Shown: piece by piece, positions 1 to 6,342 of the stretch
How positions within the stretch are numbered: position 1 is the stretch's first letter
Layout of the letters: each line of letters starts with the position of its first letter
Program-made: the position numbers and the translations under genes
Notes under the pieces: model-generated
What the model was told of the DNA's origin: nothing
Database searches by the model: none
The model's input: only the letters and a program-made list of their open reading frames with translations
Source: Methylococcaceae bacterium NSP1-2
GTDB taxonomy: Bacteria > Pseudomonadota > Gammaproteobacteria > Methylococcales > Methylomonadaceae
Direction of reading: 5' to 3'
Length of the DNA: 8,763 bases
Assembly: GCA_002256685.1 (NCBI GenBank)
Contig: NQJH01000171.1
Location: 1 to 8,763 of the forward strand

Positions 1-1549
1 GCTTAATAGAAAATAATTTAGGTTCAATTTCTTCAAAGCCATATTCATCTTTGAATTTCTTGTGAATAGCTTTCACTAGACGACTAGTTTCAGCAGTAAT
101 TTCAATAGCGTTCTGCAATAGATCACGCAAATCATCAAACAATTTACGGATGTTTTGTTTCATTCCGTAAGTGGTCATATTACTGGCTATTTCGCGTCTG
201 GCTCTTTCAACGACAGTATCGACTTTTTCACTATCAAATGAATCAATTAGCATTTTTGCTTGACTAATAAAAACACGACGACTTGCTTGAAAATTTTCAA
301 TATTAGCCATGTAAATATTTTGCTTGTCGCGCGTTTCGGCCATCAATTTACCCGTCATATCTTGGTTTTGAAAGTCGATTTTTTTAAATTCTTCAAGCTG
401 TTCTACGGCATGAGCTAGGGCTTTATTGGTGATATGAGAGGACTCATTTAGCAAAAATCCCATGTCTCGAACTACTGTCCCCATCAATATATTGCGTTTT
501 TGTTTCAATATATTAGTCGCAAGATACTTTTCTAGGCTGGATAAGCGGCTTCTTTCAAATAAAACAGTATCGGATTTTACTTTGGCTAATAAAGCTTGCT
601 TCGCTGAAACAGGGAAGATGGCATTTTCATTTATTTTTAAAATGGTTGCCGAGGTTTTAATTTGTGAGTGAATCGCTTCATCATAAGCCGAAGCCCCACC
701 AATATCATCCCACATGGCATCAATTTTATTCATCACGACCGCTAAACCTTGTTTTTTACCGCCACGCGCAAGGCAAATATGATTTAGCCACATTTCTAGG
801 TCACTTTTGGTTACGCCCGTATCGGCAGCGAGTACAAAGATGATTGCTTGCGCACTAGGTAACATGTTTAAGGTCAATTCTGGCTCAGTACCTAGGGCAT
901 TTAAGCCGGGGGTGTCGAGAATTGATAAGCCTTCTTTCAATAGAGGATGCGGAAAACTGATGAGGGCGTGTCGCCAGCAGGGTATTTCTACCACGGTTGG
1001 ATTCACAAGACCTTGTTCTTTCGCTTCGCGCTCATTCCATAAACCCAGTTCATCAGCGACTTCACGCGGTACTTTTTTGACCGCGACCAGTTCTTTGAAT
1101 GCTTCCTGCATTTGTCTAGGTGAATTGCCATTCAAATCAAAATGCACCCATCGTTCGGGCATTTGTTTAAATTCGGCTAGCGTAGTGCTTTCAAGACGGG
1201 TTTCAATATTGAGCAAACGAATATAACTACCACCCGCCTCATCATAAAAGAGTTCGGTGGGCGACATAGTGGTGCGTCCGGGTGAGGACGGCAGTAGTCT
1301 AACGCCAGTTTCAGCAAAAAATAGCGCGTTAATCAGTTCAGTTTTACCGCGCGAAAACTCAGCAACGAATGCCAAGGTAATGCGGTCTGACTGTAGATTG
1401 TTAAGGATATTTAAAAGAGTGCTAGTGCTATTGGCATCGGTCATGTCGTAACGCGTACGCCATTGCTGATACATTTCTATAGATTGCACTAGTTTTGCAC
1501 GCCACAGTGAATACTCGTGCATTTGGTTTTTAAAATCCAGATTACTCAT
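1..1549 (-). CDS. Dynamin-like GTPase, 3' end beyond the window
   Basis: Large GTPase of the bacterial dynamin-like superfamily, expected to bind GTP and act at membranes (fission, fusion or stress protection); its exact role is not known. I translated it by hand: 516 uninterrupted codons run to the left edge, so the C-terminus is missing. G1 is AEFSRGKT (residues 63-70), with Ala in place of the first Gly of the usual P-loop; I recall this as normal in this proteobacterial subfamily. G2 Thr lies in RTTMSPTEL (from residue 92), G3 is DTPG (212-215) and G4 is NKID (274-277). Beyond about residue 300 the sequence is charged and probably helical, as in a dynamin stalk. No transmembrane or paddle segment is visible yet. 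The ATG at 1549 follows AAAGG at a good distance. A promoter in the 129-bp gap after pyrE suggests separate transcription. Such proteins often occur in pairs, and a partner could lie left of the window. The family is confident; the function is open. Confidence 0.9.
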   Translation of the reverse strand, partial: MSNLDFKNQMHEYSLWRAKLVQSIEMYQQWRTRYDMTDANSTSTLLNILNNLQSDRITLAFVAEFSRGKTELINALFFAETGVRLLPSSPGRTTMSPTELFYDEAGGSYIRLLNIETRLESTTLAEFKQMPERWVHFDLNGNSPRQMQEAFKELVAVKKVPREVADELGLWNEREAKEQGLVNPTVVEIPCWRHALISFPHPLLKEGLSILDTPGLNALGTEPELTLNMLPSAQAIIFVLAADTGVTKSDLEMWLNHICLARGGKKQGLAVVMNKIDAMWDDIGGASAYDEAIHSQIKTSATILKINENAIFPVSAKQALLAKVKSDTVLFERSRLSSLEKYLATNILKQKRNILMGTVVRDMGFLLNESSHITNKALAHAVEQLEEFKKIDFQNQDMTGKLMAETRDKQNIYMANIENFQASRRVFISQAKMLIDSFDSEKVDTVVERARREIASNMTTYGMKQNIRKLFDDLRDLLQNAIEITAETSRLVKAIHKKFKDEYGFEEIEPKLFSIK

Positions 1550-1617
1550 GACCAGCCTTTTGTACTAACACGATTCTATAAGGGAGTAGAAATATCAGAT
1601 TGAGGTATTTTTTAACA

Positions 1618-1646
1618 ATTGTAGTCTATATCTTAACAACTGTTAA
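1618..1646 (-). promoter_or_regulatory. Sigma-70-type promoter of the dynamin-like gene
   Basis: On the minus strand TTAACA (1646-1641) and TACAAT (1623-1618) are separated by exactly 17 bp; each hexamer matches consensus at five of six positions. Transcription would begin near 1611, giving a leader of about 60 nt before the ATG at 1549. The -35 hexamer lies inside the palindrome TTAACA-AC-TGTTAA, a possible operator. This is prediction from sequence only. Confidence 0.6.
1633..1646. repeat. TTAACA palindrome over the -35 box
   Basis: A perfect inverted repeat, TTAACA-AC-TGTTAA, with 6-bp arms and a 2-bp centre. A related half-site, TTAACAATTGT, lies 21 bp to the left at 1612-1622 and overlaps the -10 box. 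Two related sites covering both promoter elements would suit a repressor, but such AT-rich words also arise by chance. Confidence 0.35.
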
Positions 1647-1678
1647 ATCGAGGCAGCTTTATTTTTCAGACAGGTCTA

Positions 1679-2317
1679 TTACAAAATGCCATAAAGGTGC
1701 TGATACGCCTTGATTCTATCGAGTTGGTCGCTTGCATTAGCTGTTAAATAATCAACAATATTAGTTAGCGTAATAATAGAAATAACCGGCATATTGAACT
1801 GTTCTTCGACTTCTTGAATAGCAGAGCGGTCATTTTGTCCCTTTTCCTGTCTGTCTAAAGCAATTAATACGCCTGCCGGTGTTGCTCCTACGCTATGAAT
1901 GATTTCAACCGATTCCCTGACCGATGTGCCAGCGGTAATTACATCGTCGAGAATCAGCACTCTACCTTGCAAAGGTGTGCCGACTAAAAGCCCTCCTTCA
2001 CCGTGATCTTTGGCTTCTTTGCGATTAAAGGCAAATGGTATGTCTTCACCTGCTAATTGAGCGTAGGCAATGGCGGTTGCGCTGACCAGCGGAATACCTT
2101 TATAGGCAGGTCCGTAAAGAATATCAGGTTTAATGCCTGACTGAATTAAGGCGTGTGCATAAAATTGTCCTAGTTTTCCCAGTTGCAAACCGGTATTAAA
2201 CAAGCCAGTATTAAAAAAATAAGGGCTAGTGCGACCGGATTTTAACTGGAATTCGCCGAATTTTAGTACGCCAGAGTCTAAGGCATAAGCAATAAAATCT
2301 TTTTGATAATCAAGCAT
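1679..2317 (-). CDS. pyrE: Orotate phosphoribosyltransferase PyrE
   Basis: Converts orotate and PRPP to orotidine 5'-monophosphate and pyrophosphate, the fifth step of de novo pyrimidine synthesis; a cytosolic dimer in known homologues. The 212-residue length matches the enterobacterial enzyme (213). The mobile catalytic loop is NRKEAKDHGEGG (98-109), with Lys100 and Lys103. The PRPP-binding motif is RVLILDDVITAGTS (119-132), including the paired Asp124-Asp125. The N-terminal stretch with KSGRTSPYFFNTGLFNTG (26-43) is also typical. The ATG at 2317 matches homologous N-termini, although no good Shine-Dalgarno sequence precedes it (the upstream bases are rich in A and C), so translation may be weak or structure-dependent. 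A promoter near 2459-2487 gives a leader of about 135 nt, room for attenuation control as known for enteric pyrE. No strong terminator follows the stop. The gene looks complete and functional. Confidence 0.97.
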   Translation of the reverse strand: MLDYQKDFIAYALDSGVLKFGEFQLKSGRTSPYFFNTGLFNTGLQLGKLGQFYAHALIQSGIKPDILYGPAYKGIPLVSATAIAYAQLAGEDIPFAFNRKEAKDHGEGGLLVGTPLQGRVLILDDVITAGTSVRESVEIIHSVGATPAGVLIALDRQEKGQNDRSAIQEVEEQFNMPVISIITLTNIVDYLTANASDQLDRIKAYQHLYGIL

Positions 2318-2378
2318 AGTGTATGTTTGTGCTGTTGGTAAGTAAGTCCTGCTTTAAGCTCAAGCGGTAACAGTTTTT

Positions 2379-2427
2379 AAAATATAAGTCAGATGAACAA
2401 GCAAAATTAATTGCGGAATCGTCTGAC
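2379..2427 (-). promoter_or_regulatory. pyrE: Possible attenuator hairpin in the pyrE leader
   Basis: In the predicted pyrE leader, GTCAGA (2427-2422) can pair with TCTGAC (2393-2388), enclosing a smaller GCAA/TTGC stem. The second arm is followed directly by TTATATTTT. The order stem then U-rich run resembles an intrinsic attenuator, which would suit the UTP-sensitive control known for pyrE and pyrBI in enteric bacteria. The 6-bp stem and long loop make this weak, and no convincing leader peptide was found. Confidence 0.25.
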
Positions 2428-2458
2428 TGACACGCATTAATTGAGTGCTATTGGATAC

Positions 2459-2487
2459 ATTGTAAAGTTAAGCGGCTTATCTGCCAA
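2459..2487 (-). promoter_or_regulatory. Predicted sigma-70 promoter of pyrE
   Basis: On the minus strand TTGGCA (2487-2482) and TACAAT (2464-2459) stand 17 bp apart, each matching consensus at five of six positions. The start would be near 2452, about 135 nt upstream of the pyrE ATG. The -35 box lies inside CTGCCAA (2481-2487), whose reverse complement TTGGCAG recurs at 2554-2560 and flanks a strong hairpin, so the promoter abuts a structured element. Confidence 0.6.
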
Positions 2488-2519
2488 GTGTTAACGCTTG
2501 CACTAATGACTAGGAGGAC

Positions 2520-2550
2520 ACTGTAAGTGCGATCTTGTCGCACTTACAGT
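2520..2550. repeat. 13-bp perfect inverted repeat (hairpin)
   Basis: The arms ACTGTAAGTGCGA (2520-2532) and TCGCACTTACAGT (2538-2550) are perfect complements around the loop TCTTG. Neither strand continues into a T-run, so it is not a standard intrinsic terminator. An outer pair, CTGCCAA (2481-2487) and TTGGCAG (2554-2560), brackets it. It could be a dispersed palindromic element, an RNA hairpin or a protein-binding site. Confidence 0.8.
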
Positions 2551-2605
2551 AAGTTGGCAGTTACCTAAGTAACGATTGGTTTGTAAAGCGACTGAATCCG
2601 TCATT

Positions 2606-2631
2606 GAGTAGATAATTAAAATTATCTACTC
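2606..2631. repeat. 12-bp palindrome downstream of the lipoprotein gene
   Basis: The arms GAGTAGATAATT (2606-2617) and AATTATCTACTC (2620-2631) are perfect complements with two bases between them. It begins 35 bp past the stop of the leftward lipoprotein gene, where a terminator or 3' stabilising stem would be expected. The only T-run (GCTGTTTTG, 2632-2640) lies on the rightward side, so it fits termination of a leftward transcript poorly. Confidence 0.7.
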
Positions 2632-2666
2632 GCTGTTTTGATAGTTATTTAAAGTGGTGAGATTGA

Positions 2667-2998
2667 TTAGTTGACCACGTTATGACCACGGTTTCTCATG
2701 CAGTTGGTATAGGCTCTTTTATAAGCTTCTTCAGCACTCAGACCTTTGTAGGTACCGCCGCCAAAACCACCAGCTGCCGCACCAATTGCTGCGCCCGCAC
2801 CTGGATTACCTGTAAATGCACCAACAATCGCGCCGCCAGCCGCGCCAATTATTGTTTACACTCAGTGGTATCTTGTGGAATACGATACGCATTGCGATCA
2901 TTGTACGGGTCAACGGTAGGCGACCAGCCGGTTACTTCAGCACAAGCAGTTAGTAAAATACTGACTACTATCACGCTACTTATTGTTAATTTTTTCAT
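2667..2998 (-). pseudogene. Glycine-zipper lipoprotein gene, frameshifted
   Basis: Remnant of a small outer-membrane-type lipoprotein gene. Frame one begins at ATG 2998 after AGAGGA (3010-3005) and encodes 49 residues: a signal peptide with lipobox LTAC (Cys19), then a short domain with SPTVDPYNDRNAYRI, ending ECKQ at a TAA (2851-2849). The rest continues in the -1 frame for 62 residues (2855 to 2667): a Gly/Ala-rich zipper (IVGAFTGNPGAGAAIGAAAGG) followed by the conserved-looking tail AYKRAYTNCMRNRGHNVVN. From memory, intact relatives have a linker of roughly 15-25 residues plus extra zipper between ECKQ and this point, so a small internal deletion with frame loss is likely. I found no plausible programmed-slippage heptamer at the junction. 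An upstream in-frame ATG at 3040 is possible, but the ribosome-binding site and signal peptide favour 2998. A 49-residue secreted fragment could still be made. Confidence 0.75.
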
Positions 2999-3075
2999 TA
3001 TAAATCCTCTGTATAGATTGTTTGTTACAAGTTTAATCAATTAATTATGAACAGAACATGAACGCCATTAGCATA

Positions 3076-5565
3076 TTATAATTCTCTTAATATGCGGAGT
3101 GGGGATTTATTCACCACACCCCTTAATCCCCAATAACCCGCTAAGCCTACCAATAAAGCGGCTGTGATAGGGATAAATGCCCACAAATAAAAACTGGGTT
3201 GATAACTGATGTGGATGACGTGTGTGTATAAAGCATACCGTATCGCTTCAGAGATAAGTACTGCTAATAAACCAGACATCAATCCTAACACGCTAAATTC
3301 AATAAAATGGGTTTTTCTTAAAAAGACTCGATTGACTCCCAATGTTCGCATTAATGCCCCTTCATAAATTCGCGTATCCAATGTGGCATAAACCGCCGCT
3401 AATAGCACGGTAAAGCCCGCCAACAGCGCGAAATATAATAAATAATTAATTGCCTGTGTTAATTGCGTCAAAATTGTTTTAATTTGTTGCAAAATTAAAT
3501 CAACCTCCAACACGGTGGTGCTGGGATATTGTTTGACCAGCGTGTTTAACGAATGCTTTTGTTCAGCGGGTAAATAAAAACTAGTAATGAAGGTATAAGG
3601 ATAATTATTCAAGGTGTTAGGTGAAAAAATCATATAAAAATTCGGCTTCATGGTATTCCATTGCAGTTCACGAATACTGGCAACTTTCGCGTTAACCTGT
3701 TGGCTACCAATGGTAAAAGTCAGTTCATCATTCAGCTTGATTTTTAAACTTTGGGCTAATTTTTGTTCCACTGACACCAATCCTGCTGGCGCATCTGTCC
3801 ACCACGTTCCTTCGATAATTTTATTGTCTTCGGGTAGCAGTTCTGACCACGTTAAACTTAATTCTCGATGGGTATGGGTGGCATTGTCGCCTTGCGAGTC
3901 TTTGCTCACCACTTGTTGGACAGGGATGTTATTGATAGTAACTAAGCGTCCTCTGACCACTGGATAAAACTGACTGCCGCTAATCTGCTGCTGTGTTAAT
4001 GCGTTTTTAAAACCGTCCAGCTGTTCGGGGAATATATTTAATATAAAATGATTTGGGGCATTATTAGGCATGGATTTTTGCCAGTCTTCGATTAAATCGG
4101 TGCGGACATTAAAGCTTAGAATCATAGCAACCAGCGTAATACTGAACGCTAATAATTGGCTAATACTGGCACGGCTATTTTTTACTAAGCCCTGCAAACC
4201 AAAACGCCAGACTAAGGGCAGTGACGGTAACAGCTTACTCATAAAAACCAATAAACCATTCATCAATAAACCTAACACTAACAACGCCGCCACGCCTACG
4301 CCAATAATAGTAACGGTCATGCGTAAATCTTGCGTATAACGAGCGATTAACAACGTAATCACCCCCAGAGCTAAACCGTATATTAACCAGCCACTAGTGG
4401 GTAATGGTTCTAATTCACGGCGCAATACCCGCAACGGTGACACTTGCTTAAGTCGCAGCAAAGGCGGTAACGCAAAACCCAATAACACACCTAAACCTAA
4501 CACTAAGCCAAACAAAATCGCTGAGATACTAGGATTCGCCAGTTGTTTGGGCAATAAATCTTGCAATAAATAAAACAAACCTTGTTGAGCAAACCAGCCT
4601 AACAAGCAACCAATGGTACTGGTCAGTAAACCCAATATCACAAACTGACTGCTATACAGCCAGAGTATTTCCCGTTGTTTACAGCCCATACAACGCAACA
4701 ACGCGGTGGCATTAAAATGCCGCTCAGTGTAGCGTCGCGTTGCCATTGCAATGGCAACCCCTGAAATTAAAATCACAATAATGCTAGATAAACCCAAATA
4801 ACGCTCCGCCCGTTGCATGGCTGTGCCTAATTCGGGACGGTCTTCATGAATATCTAATAGCTTTTGTGAGGGGTTTAACTGCGGTTTAATCCAGCTTTTA
4901 AAGCCAGCTAATGCCTTAGCGTCACCGCTAAATTGAAAAAAATAATGCACATGACTACCCGCCTGCAAAATGCCTGTGGTCGCTAAGTCCGCTTCATTGA
5001 TTAGCACGCGTGGCGAAAAACTGTAAAAGTCACCGCGTTTGTCTGGCTCATAAGTCAAAATTTCGGCAATCGTTAACGGTTTTTCACCCACGGTGAGTAA
5101 ATCACCGACGCGCAGTTTTAAGGCTGATAACACACGGTTTTCTATCCACACTGTGCCTATTGCAGGACCGTTATGCTGTTCGTATTCCTCACCGTGTTCT
5201 ATCGTTTGGGTTTTTAAAAATCCCCGCAACGGATACGCCGAACTGACTGATTTAATTGCCGCTAACAGCATTTCATCATGCTCCATTAGCACACTGGAAA
5301 ATTCAACAGTGCGTGCTTGTGCCAACTTGAGCTGCGTGGCTTTTTGTTGCCATGCGTCAGGTATTTCAGCGGGGCTAGTAATCACTAAATCCGCCGCCAA
5401 AAACTCTGCGGCTTGCATAATCATGGTGTTTTGCAAACGATCAGCGAATAAAGCGATAGCGGTTGAGCTGGTGACGGCAATCAGTAACGCCAGTGTCAAA
5501 ATGGTGAGTTCCCCTGAACGACTATCACGCCACAACAACCGTAAAGCCAGATTAAAACGATTCAT
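3076..5565 (-). CDS. ybbP: YbbP/FtsX-family ABC transporter permease
   Basis: Inner-membrane permease of an ABC system of the LolCE/MacB/FtsX superfamily, expected to pair with a YbbA-type ATPase; in E. coli ybbAP lies beside the lysophospholipase gene tesA, suggesting work on lipids or hydrophobic compounds. The 829 residues resemble E. coli YbbP (about 804) along their length, notably NAPNHFILNIFPEQ (502-515), FYPVVRGRLVTIN (533-545) and KPNFYMIF (640-647). About ten membrane segments are visible near 21-41, 258-277, 303-325, 346-367, 393-410, 416-440, 468-484, 707-727, 755-778 and 795-817. Large periplasmic domains fill about 42-257 and 485-706, and two FtsX-type repeats (about 260-380 and 707-829) each end in a similar SPLRVLRREL/SPLRILREL motif. 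The start at 5565 gives a sensible N-terminus, though the ribosome-binding site is weak. No ATPase gene is adjacent: 403 bp of non-coding DNA lie upstream. The exact substrate is unknown. Confidence 0.9.
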   Translation of the reverse strand: MNRFNLALRLLWRDSRSGELTILTLALLIAVTSSTAIALFADRLQNTMIMQAAEFLAADLVITSPAEIPDAWQQKATQLKLAQARTVEFSSVLMEHDEMLLAAIKSVSSAYPLRGFLKTQTIEHGEEYEQHNGPAIGTVWIENRVLSALKLRVGDLLTVGEKPLTIAEILTYEPDKRGDFYSFSPRVLINEADLATTGILQAGSHVHYFFQFSGDAKALAGFKSWIKPQLNPSQKLLDIHEDRPELGTAMQRAERYLGLSSIIVILISGVAIAMATRRYTERHFNATALLRCMGCKQREILWLYSSQFVILGLLTSTIGCLLGWFAQQGLFYLLQDLLPKQLANPSISAILFGLVLGLGVLLGFALPPLLRLKQVSPLRVLRRELEPLPTSGWLIYGLALGVITLLIARYTQDLRMTVTIIGVGVAALLVLGLLMNGLLVFMSKLLPSLPLVWRFGLQGLVKNSRASISQLLAFSITLVAMILSFNVRTDLIEDWQKSMPNNAPNHFILNIFPEQLDGFKNALTQQQISGSQFYPVVRGRLVTINNIPVQQVVSKDSQGDNATHTHRELSLTWSELLPEDNKIIEGTWWTDAPAGLVSVEQKLAQSLKIKLNDELTFTIGSQQVNAKVASIRELQWNTMKPNFYMIFSPNTLNNYPYTFITSFYLPAEQKHSLNTLVKQYPSTTVLEVDLILQQIKTILTQLTQAINYLLYFALLAGFTVLLAAVYATLDTRIYEGALMRTLGVNRVFLRKTHFIEFSVLGLMSGLLAVLISEAIRYALYTHVIHISYQPSFYLWAFIPITAALLVGLAGYWGLRGVVNKSPLRILREL

Positions 5566-5784
5566 AATTAATACTCATAAGGGTTGTTTTTAAAAAAATA
5601 GGTTGTTGCACTTCTTAAATCTTTATATTCAAAACGATTTAGCTAAAACCTTAGGCTTCTATTTTTACAAGCTTTCGTAAGAATTGTTGCTCAAATGAAT
5701 CATACTTTGTTATGAAAACCATAAATTATTTTTGTTGAACTTAGCCTTGATCCAAATTAATTCTAGGTAGAAGAAGAATAAAGA

Positions 5785-5812
5785 TTGACATAACTTAATT
5801 TACATTTATAAT
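5785..5812 (+). promoter_or_regulatory. Consensus sigma-70 promoter of the csp gene
   Basis: TTGACA (5785-5790) and TATAAT (5807-5812) both match consensus perfectly, 16 bp apart. Transcription would begin near 5819, leaving a leader of about 150 nt before the ATG at 5969. This is the strongest promoter in the window and implies abundant transcription, with regulation more likely after initiation. Confidence 0.88.
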
Positions 5813-5819
5813 GCACTCA

Positions 5820-5968
5820 GCTTGAAATTGATTTACCGTTATGCTTATCTTTACGAAGTTTTTCTGTGATTGCTCGTCCTGTTATCATAAGTATTTTTAA
5901 ATTTTACAGCTCCATTACACCCGCCTTGCAAAAGGCTAATTACTTACTTTATATAATAGGATTCACAA
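5820..5968 (+). promoter_or_regulatory. Long csp 5' leader, possible cold-responsive RNA
   Basis: A leader of about 150 nt is close to the 159-nt leader of E. coli cspA, which refolds with temperature to control translation. A hairpin GCCTT-GCAA-AAGGC (5923-5936), closed by a GNRA-type loop, sits 32 nt before the start codon, followed by an AT-rich stretch and AGGA (5958-5961) at 7 nt spacing. Position and form recall the E. coli cspA 'upstream box' (GCCGAAAGGCACA). No clear cold-box sequence was seen at the 5' end. Thermoregulation is inferred. Confidence 0.5.
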
Positions 5969-6169
5969 ATGACTACTGGTGTTGTTAAATGGTTTAACGC
6001 AGAAAAAGGTTTCGGTTTTATTCAACAAGAAGGCGGTCCTGACGTTTTTGTTCACTTTCGTAACATTAACAGTTCTGGCTTTAAATCGCTAGACGAAGGC
6101 CAAAAAGTTCAGTTTACTGTAACTCAAGGTCAAAAAGGCCCGCAAGCAGAAGATGTAACACTCATCTAA
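5969..6169 (+). CDS. CspA-family cold-shock protein
   Basis: Small single-domain cold-shock protein that binds single-stranded RNA or DNA and acts as an RNA chaperone and antiterminator in the cytoplasm. At 66 residues it is one complete cold-shock (OB-fold) domain. The RNP1 motif KGFGFI (13-18), the RNP2 motif VFVHF (26-30), the N-terminal VVKWFN with Trp8, and the ending GPQAEDV are all present, so the nucleic-acid-binding surface looks intact. The start is fixed by AGGA 7 nt upstream. It has its own consensus promoter, a long leader and an intrinsic terminator, and so forms a single-gene unit. Whether it is truly cold-induced or constitutive (like CspC or CspE) cannot be settled from the protein; the long leader favours cold control. 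Confidence 0.97.
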   Translation: MTTGVVKWFNAEKGFGFIQQEGGPDVFVHFRNINSSGFKSLDEGQKVQFTVTQGQKGPQAEDVTLI

Positions 6170-6182
6170 TGCCACTCTCAAG

Positions 6183-6217
6183 CTGTAGCTCTCATCTGTG
6201 AGCTACAGTTTGCTTTT
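6183..6217 (+). terminator. Intrinsic terminator of the csp gene
   Basis: The arms CTGTAGCTC (6183-6191) and GAGCTACAG (6200-6208) pair perfectly around an 8-nt loop and are extendable outward by a G-T and two A-T pairs. TTTGCTTTT follows. It starts 13 bp after the csp stop, as expected for a rho-independent terminator. Confidence 0.88.
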
Positions 6218-6323
6218 ATCCCTTCACAGATACTCTTTACTCTCCCTTTCTTTTATTACCGCGCTGCATTGAAAATACCGCGTGTGCTAACAAATGTATT
6301 ATCATAGCTTATTAAAAACAACC

Positions 6324-6336
6324 CGCCAACAAGGCG
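6324..6336 (+). promoter_or_regulatory. Small hairpin overlapping the ribosome-binding site
   Basis: CGCC (6324-6327) can pair with GGCG (6333-6336) around AACAA. Half of the ribosome-binding sequence AAGG (6331-6334) that serves the ATG at 6343 lies in the stem. The stem is short, so an effect on translation is only a possibility. No convincing promoter was identified in 6218-6323. Confidence 0.25.
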
Positions 6337-6342
6337 TAAATA

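Larger units (their letters stand above)
2318..2666. other. Structured intergenic region upstream of pyrE
   Basis: About 350 bp without a gene, between the pyrE start and the end of the broken lipoprotein gene. It holds the pyrE leader and promoter, a 13-bp perfect hairpin (2520-2550) flanked by CTGCCAA and TTGGCAG, a small GTTAC-CTAA-GTAAC hairpin (2560-2573), and a 12-bp near-perfect palindrome (2606-2631). No open frame with a ribosome-binding site was seen. A small RNA is possible, but no consensus promoter pointing right was found and no known RNA family was recognised. Confidence 0.5.
5566..5968. other. Divergent intergenic region, permease and csp
   Basis: About 400 bp between divergent genes. 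The right part holds the csp promoter (5785-5812) and its leader of about 150 nt. The left part (5566-5784) is AT-rich. I found no good -35/-10 pair for the leftward permease gene and only a weak TTATG/CATAA hairpin (5710-5724). A 19-codon open frame at 5841-5900 lacks a ribosome-binding site. No ATPase gene or other credible CDS is present. Confidence 0.6.

Noticed and set aside
807..1226. Rightward open frame of 139 codons opposite the GTPase gene
   Set aside because: It is antisense to a frame with intact GTPase motifs, has no ribosome-binding site, and its composition reflects the codons of the opposite strand.
1661..1678. Terminator after pyrE (AGAC/GTCT with A/T run)
   Set aside because: The stem is only 4 bp with a 2-base loop, too short to be credible.
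2400..2640. CsrB/RsmZ-like or 6S RNA gene
   Set aside because: Too few GGA motifs in loops for a CsrA sponge, no 6S-like bubble, and no rightward promoter recognised.
2851..2858. Programmed -1 frameshift in the lipoprotein gene
   Set aside because: TGT AAA CAA TAA gives no slippery heptamer with re-pairing in the -1 frame, and the -1 frame has its own stop just before the junction; a lesion is more likely.
3005..3031. Promoter for the lipoprotein gene (TTGATT, 17 bp, TCTATA)
   Set aside because: The -10 box is poor and abuts the ribosome-binding site, leaving no room for a usable leader.
2682..3044. Rightward open frame of 120 codons over the lipoprotein region
   Set aside because: It mirrors the lipoprotein remnant, whose signal peptide, lipobox and glycine zipper on the other strand explain the sequence.
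5093..5593. Rightward open frame of 166 codons opposite the permease start
   Set aside because: Antisense to a well-matched YbbP region, rich in Ser, Cys and Asn as expected of a shadow frame.
5841..5900. 19-codon frame in the csp leader, a possible leader peptide
   Set aside because: No ribosome-binding sequence precedes its ATG, and short frames are common by chance in AT-rich leaders.
5926..5957. Second csp promoter (TTGCAA with TATATA or TATAAT)
   Set aside because: The transcript would start at or after the ribosome-binding site, and the spacing is 18-20 bp; the consensus promoter at 5785-5812 is far better.
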